Shown here one piece after another: positions 4,737 to 6,202 of a stretch of 6,202 nt of DNA. The position numbers and the translations under genes were made by a program. The first letter of the stretch is position 1. Every line of letters begins with the position of its first letter. The DNA is from Campylobacteraceae bacterium (GTDB taxonomy: Bacteria > Campylobacterota > Campylobacteria > Campylobacterales > Sulfurovaceae): positions 1-6,202 of the forward strand of contig JALWMN010000067.1 in NCBI GenBank assembly GCA_027083895.1, given 5' to 3'. The notes beneath the pieces were generated by a model. The model did no database searches. It was given only the letters and a program-made list of their open reading frames with translations, and had not been told where the DNA came from.

Positions 4737-5636
4737 TTAATGTTTCTTGAGATTTCGAGCTAATTGGTAGATCTTTTTGGTTACTGTAGGAATCTCTTTA
4801 GTCTTTTTGATAGCTTTATGGCTAAGAAGTTTCTCCAACCGTTTCATTCGCTGCTTATCAACATATTCTGCTTGCTTCTCTACTGCTTTTACCTCTACAA
4901 TATCTACCTGAAGGTTGCTATTCTCCATAAGATAGGCACGCAATCTGACACGAAGCTCTGGATTGAGTGAAACAAAGGTATACTCCTTTTTACTACTAAG
5001 ACGCGTAATAAGAGACTCTATTAAATAGGATTTATGGATTGCCTCTTTAGGATCTGTCGGGAGAGGAGGATTTTTTGGTTTAGGGCTCTCTTGTTTAATA
5101 TTAAGAGTAATCTCTTTAGTTATGGAAAGCTCTTGTTCACTTTTTTCTTTTGGTTTCTCCTCTTTTTTCTCTTGACTCTTTTCTAATTTATCTTCGAGTG
5201 TTAAGAGTTTACTCTTTTGAAAATCCTCTATTCGTTGGATTGCAAGTTCTGCCATTTGGTACTCTAAGGAGTCTTCATCTTTTGCTTTATTACGTATATT
5301 TGCAATCTCTTCAAGTTGTATCTTAAAGAGAACAACCTTATACTTTCCCTCTTTGCAAAGATATTTAATATTCTCAAAGAGACTCTTATACTCCTCTCCC
5401 ATCCATATATTGTTATCAAACACTACTTTGCCAGCCAACATTTTACGTAACTTATATTTAGGATTTTTTTCATTAAAAAGTTCAGAGTATATGCGGTATG
5501 CATGGTAGAGGAGAAAATAGAAGAGTACAAGGAGTAAAAAGAAGAGTATTCCAAATTTGACTATAATTGAGATAGAGATAAATACTCCTATAACAAGTAG
5601 AGGAGAGTATTTTGTTAATAGATCTTTCCACGCCAT
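4737..5636 (-). CDS. Membrane-anchored protein with PIN-like core and charged insert, 299 aa
   Basis: Residues 11-46 form a hydrophobic hairpin of two helices separated by KFG. After a short basic link, KVVFDNNIWMG (70-80) looks like the first strand of a PIN nuclease domain, where an Asp (D74) precedes Asn and a hydrophobic turn. QLEEI (107-111) could supply the second acidic residue. Residues about 141-198 are low complexity, first Lys/Glu-rich and then Pro-rich. After this, YLIESLITRLSSKKEYTFVSLNPELRVRL (204-232) resembles the last helix and strand of a PIN fold, but the usual T-x-D motif reads SLNPEL, so a catalytic Asp seems lost. The tail (251-299) is strongly basic. The fold call is by eye; it may be a nucleic-acid-binding relic or something else. 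The ATG at 5636 has only a weak site, AAGGG (5648-5652), 11 nt away, so translation may be modest. No terminator separates it from dctP. Confidence 0.65.
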   Translation of the reverse strand: MAWKDLLTKYSPLLVIGVFISISIIVKFGILFFLLLVLFYFLLYHAYRIYSELFNEKNPKYKLRKMLAGKVVFDNNIWMGEEYKSLFENIKYLCKEGKYKVVLFKIQLEEIANIRNKAKDEDSLEYQMAELAIQRIEDFQKSKLLTLEDKLEKSQEKKEEKPKEKSEQELSITKEITLNIKQESPKPKNPPLPTDPKEAIHKSYLIESLITRLSSKKEYTFVSLNPELRVRLRAYLMENSNLQVDIVEVKAVEKQAEYVDKQRMKRLEKLLSHKAIKKTKEIPTVTKKIYQLARNLKKH

Positions 5637-5671
5637 TAAGAGTTTAACCCTTTTTGTGATATATCAATACA

Positions 5672-5701
5672 ATTTTATCTTAATTAGTTAAAAGTAGTTA
5701 A
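5672..5701 (-). promoter_or_regulatory. Candidate promoter with a 10-bp-spaced direct repeat, upstream of the PIN-like gene
   Basis: On the minus strand, TTAACT (5701 to 5696), an 18-base spacer and TAAAAT (5677 to 5672) give a plausible promoter starting near 5665. Its -35 region is covered by two copies of TAGTTAAA (plus strand, 5685-5692 and 5695-5702) spaced exactly 10 bp, which is one DNA turn. Direct repeats of this spacing are typical operators for OmpR-type response regulators. The palindrome TGATATATCA (5657-5666) lies at the predicted start. Confidence 0.35.
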
Positions 5702-5712
5702 AGAGAGAGTAT

Positions 5713-6168
5713 TTAGAGTGCCATTGATGTATTAAAGTTCTCTGCACCTAGGCAGAATGCTTTCTCTAAATCGTGTAGATCGTTGGCTAAAGAGTAGCTA
5801 TAATCGAGGAGTTCATAAATAGTTGGAATGTAATACCCTTGACGGATTTCATAGTGCTGCCCTATAGTTAAATAGTCATTTGTAGTGTAGTCTTTGAGCA
5901 TAAGTATAAGCAGAGGTTTTCTCTCGCCTTTCTCTTCTATCTCTGCTGGGTAGATGACAATAGCAGCTTTAGCATTGTGGCTATTATTCTCAAAGCTTCT
6001 GATAGCTCTTGGTATGGAGATTTCATAAGATATATCTTGAAAAGATTCAACTCTCTTTTTATTATCGTGATCAAATGATGTCAAAAAAGGGTGTAGAACT
6101 TTTTGGCTATTAAACTTCTCAAATGCATTACTTAAAAGATAGCCTGCCTCAGTAAGGATATGTTTCAT
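5713..6168 (-). CDS. Hypothetical protein, 151 aa
   Basis: I do not recognise this protein. It has no signal peptide or membrane helix and is probably cytoplasmic. Residues 1-30 are helical (ILTEAGYLLSNAFEKF). A central beta-rich core contains AKAAIVIYPAEI (66-77), a charged turn EEKGERK (78-84), then PLLILMLKDY (85-94), which reads like two antiparallel strands. HYEIRQGYYIPTIYELLDY (105-123) leads into a C-terminal helix, LANDLHDLEKAF (127-138). The ATG at 6168 has AAGAGG (6179-6184) 10 nt upstream, a usable but slightly distant ribosome site. The gene ends 76 bases before the PIN-like gene on the same strand, and that gap contains its own candidate promoter, so co-transcription is possible but not required. 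An exact tandem repeat lies just upstream of its ribosome site. Confidence 0.75.
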   Translation of the reverse strand: MKHILTEAGYLLSNAFEKFNSQKVLHPFLTSFDHDNKKRVESFQDISYEISIPRAIRSFENNSHNAKAAIVIYPAEIEEKGERKPLLILMLKDYTTNDYLTIGQHYEIRQGYYIPTIYELLDYSYSLANDLHDLEKAFCLGAENFNTSMAL

Positions 6169-6180
6169 TATGAATCTACC

Positions 6181-6202
6181 TCTTTTTATGTTCTTTTTAT
6201 GT
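6181..6202. repeat. Exact 11-bp tandem repeat at the window edge
   Basis: TCTTTTTATGT occurs twice back to back (6181-6191 and 6192-6202) with no mismatch and reaches the end of the window, so more copies may follow. On the minus strand the inner copy overlaps the ribosome site of the 151-aa gene, so copy number could alter its promoter spacing or leader. Confidence 0.7.

Noticed and set aside
4764..4970. Plus-strand open frame opposite the PIN-like gene
   Set aside because: It is a shadow of the basic C-terminal tail, without a promoter or ribosome site.
4737..6168. The 151-aa and PIN-like genes as a toxin-antitoxin pair
   Set aside because: The genes are 76 bases apart, the PIN-like protein is large and membrane-anchored with an apparently lost catalytic Asp, and the 151-aa protein shows no DNA-binding antitoxin pattern.

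Overview
The window looks like chromosomal DNA of a Campylobacterota (formerly Epsilonproteobacteria) member, in the Sulfurovum/Sulfurimonas part of the group. This is an inference from the AT-rich base composition, AAAGGA-type ribosome binding sites, TATAAT-type promoters and the style of the conserved hypothetical proteins. No rRNA, tRNA, insertion sequence or CRISPR array is visible.

Nearly everything is encoded on the minus strand, so genes are described in transcription order from high to low coordinates. At 6181-6202 an exact 11-bp tandem repeat lies just upstream of an unrecognised 151-aa protein (5713-6168). Next comes a 299-aa membrane-anchored protein with a PIN-like core interrupted by a charged low-complexity insert (4737-5636). 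A well-formed promoter (4647-4675) then drives a complete TRAP transporter operon: dctP (periplasmic binding protein, 3615-4613), dctQ (small permease, 2890-3462) and dctM (large permease, 1521-2807). DctP captures a substrate in the periplasm, probably a C4-dicarboxylate, and the DctQM membrane complex imports it with an ion gradient. Further along lie a conserved 130-aa hypothetical protein (666-1058) and the 5' part of a lipoprotein gene with a cadherin-like segment and a Ser/Asp-rich tail, which runs off the window start (1-536).

Two items are on the plus strand: a probable structured small RNA (about 1147-1261) ending in a strong bidirectional terminator, and a 52-aa single-pass membrane protein (1366-1524) whose stop codon interlocks with that of dctM. 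The 307-base gap 1059-1365 holds divergent promoters that appear to share one -35 hexamer, the small RNA, its terminator, and a promoter for the small membrane protein.

The most unusual signals are in the TRAP operon. Each intercistronic gap contains a 35-bp array of exactly five degenerate heptamers (plus-strand consensus near AGCTWAR). Each array sits 4-5 nt upstream of the next gene's Shine-Dalgarno sequence. The dctP-dctQ gap also carries two stem-loops that could make dctP more abundant than dctQM. No clear new defence or mobile system was found; the novelty here is regulatory and non-coding.
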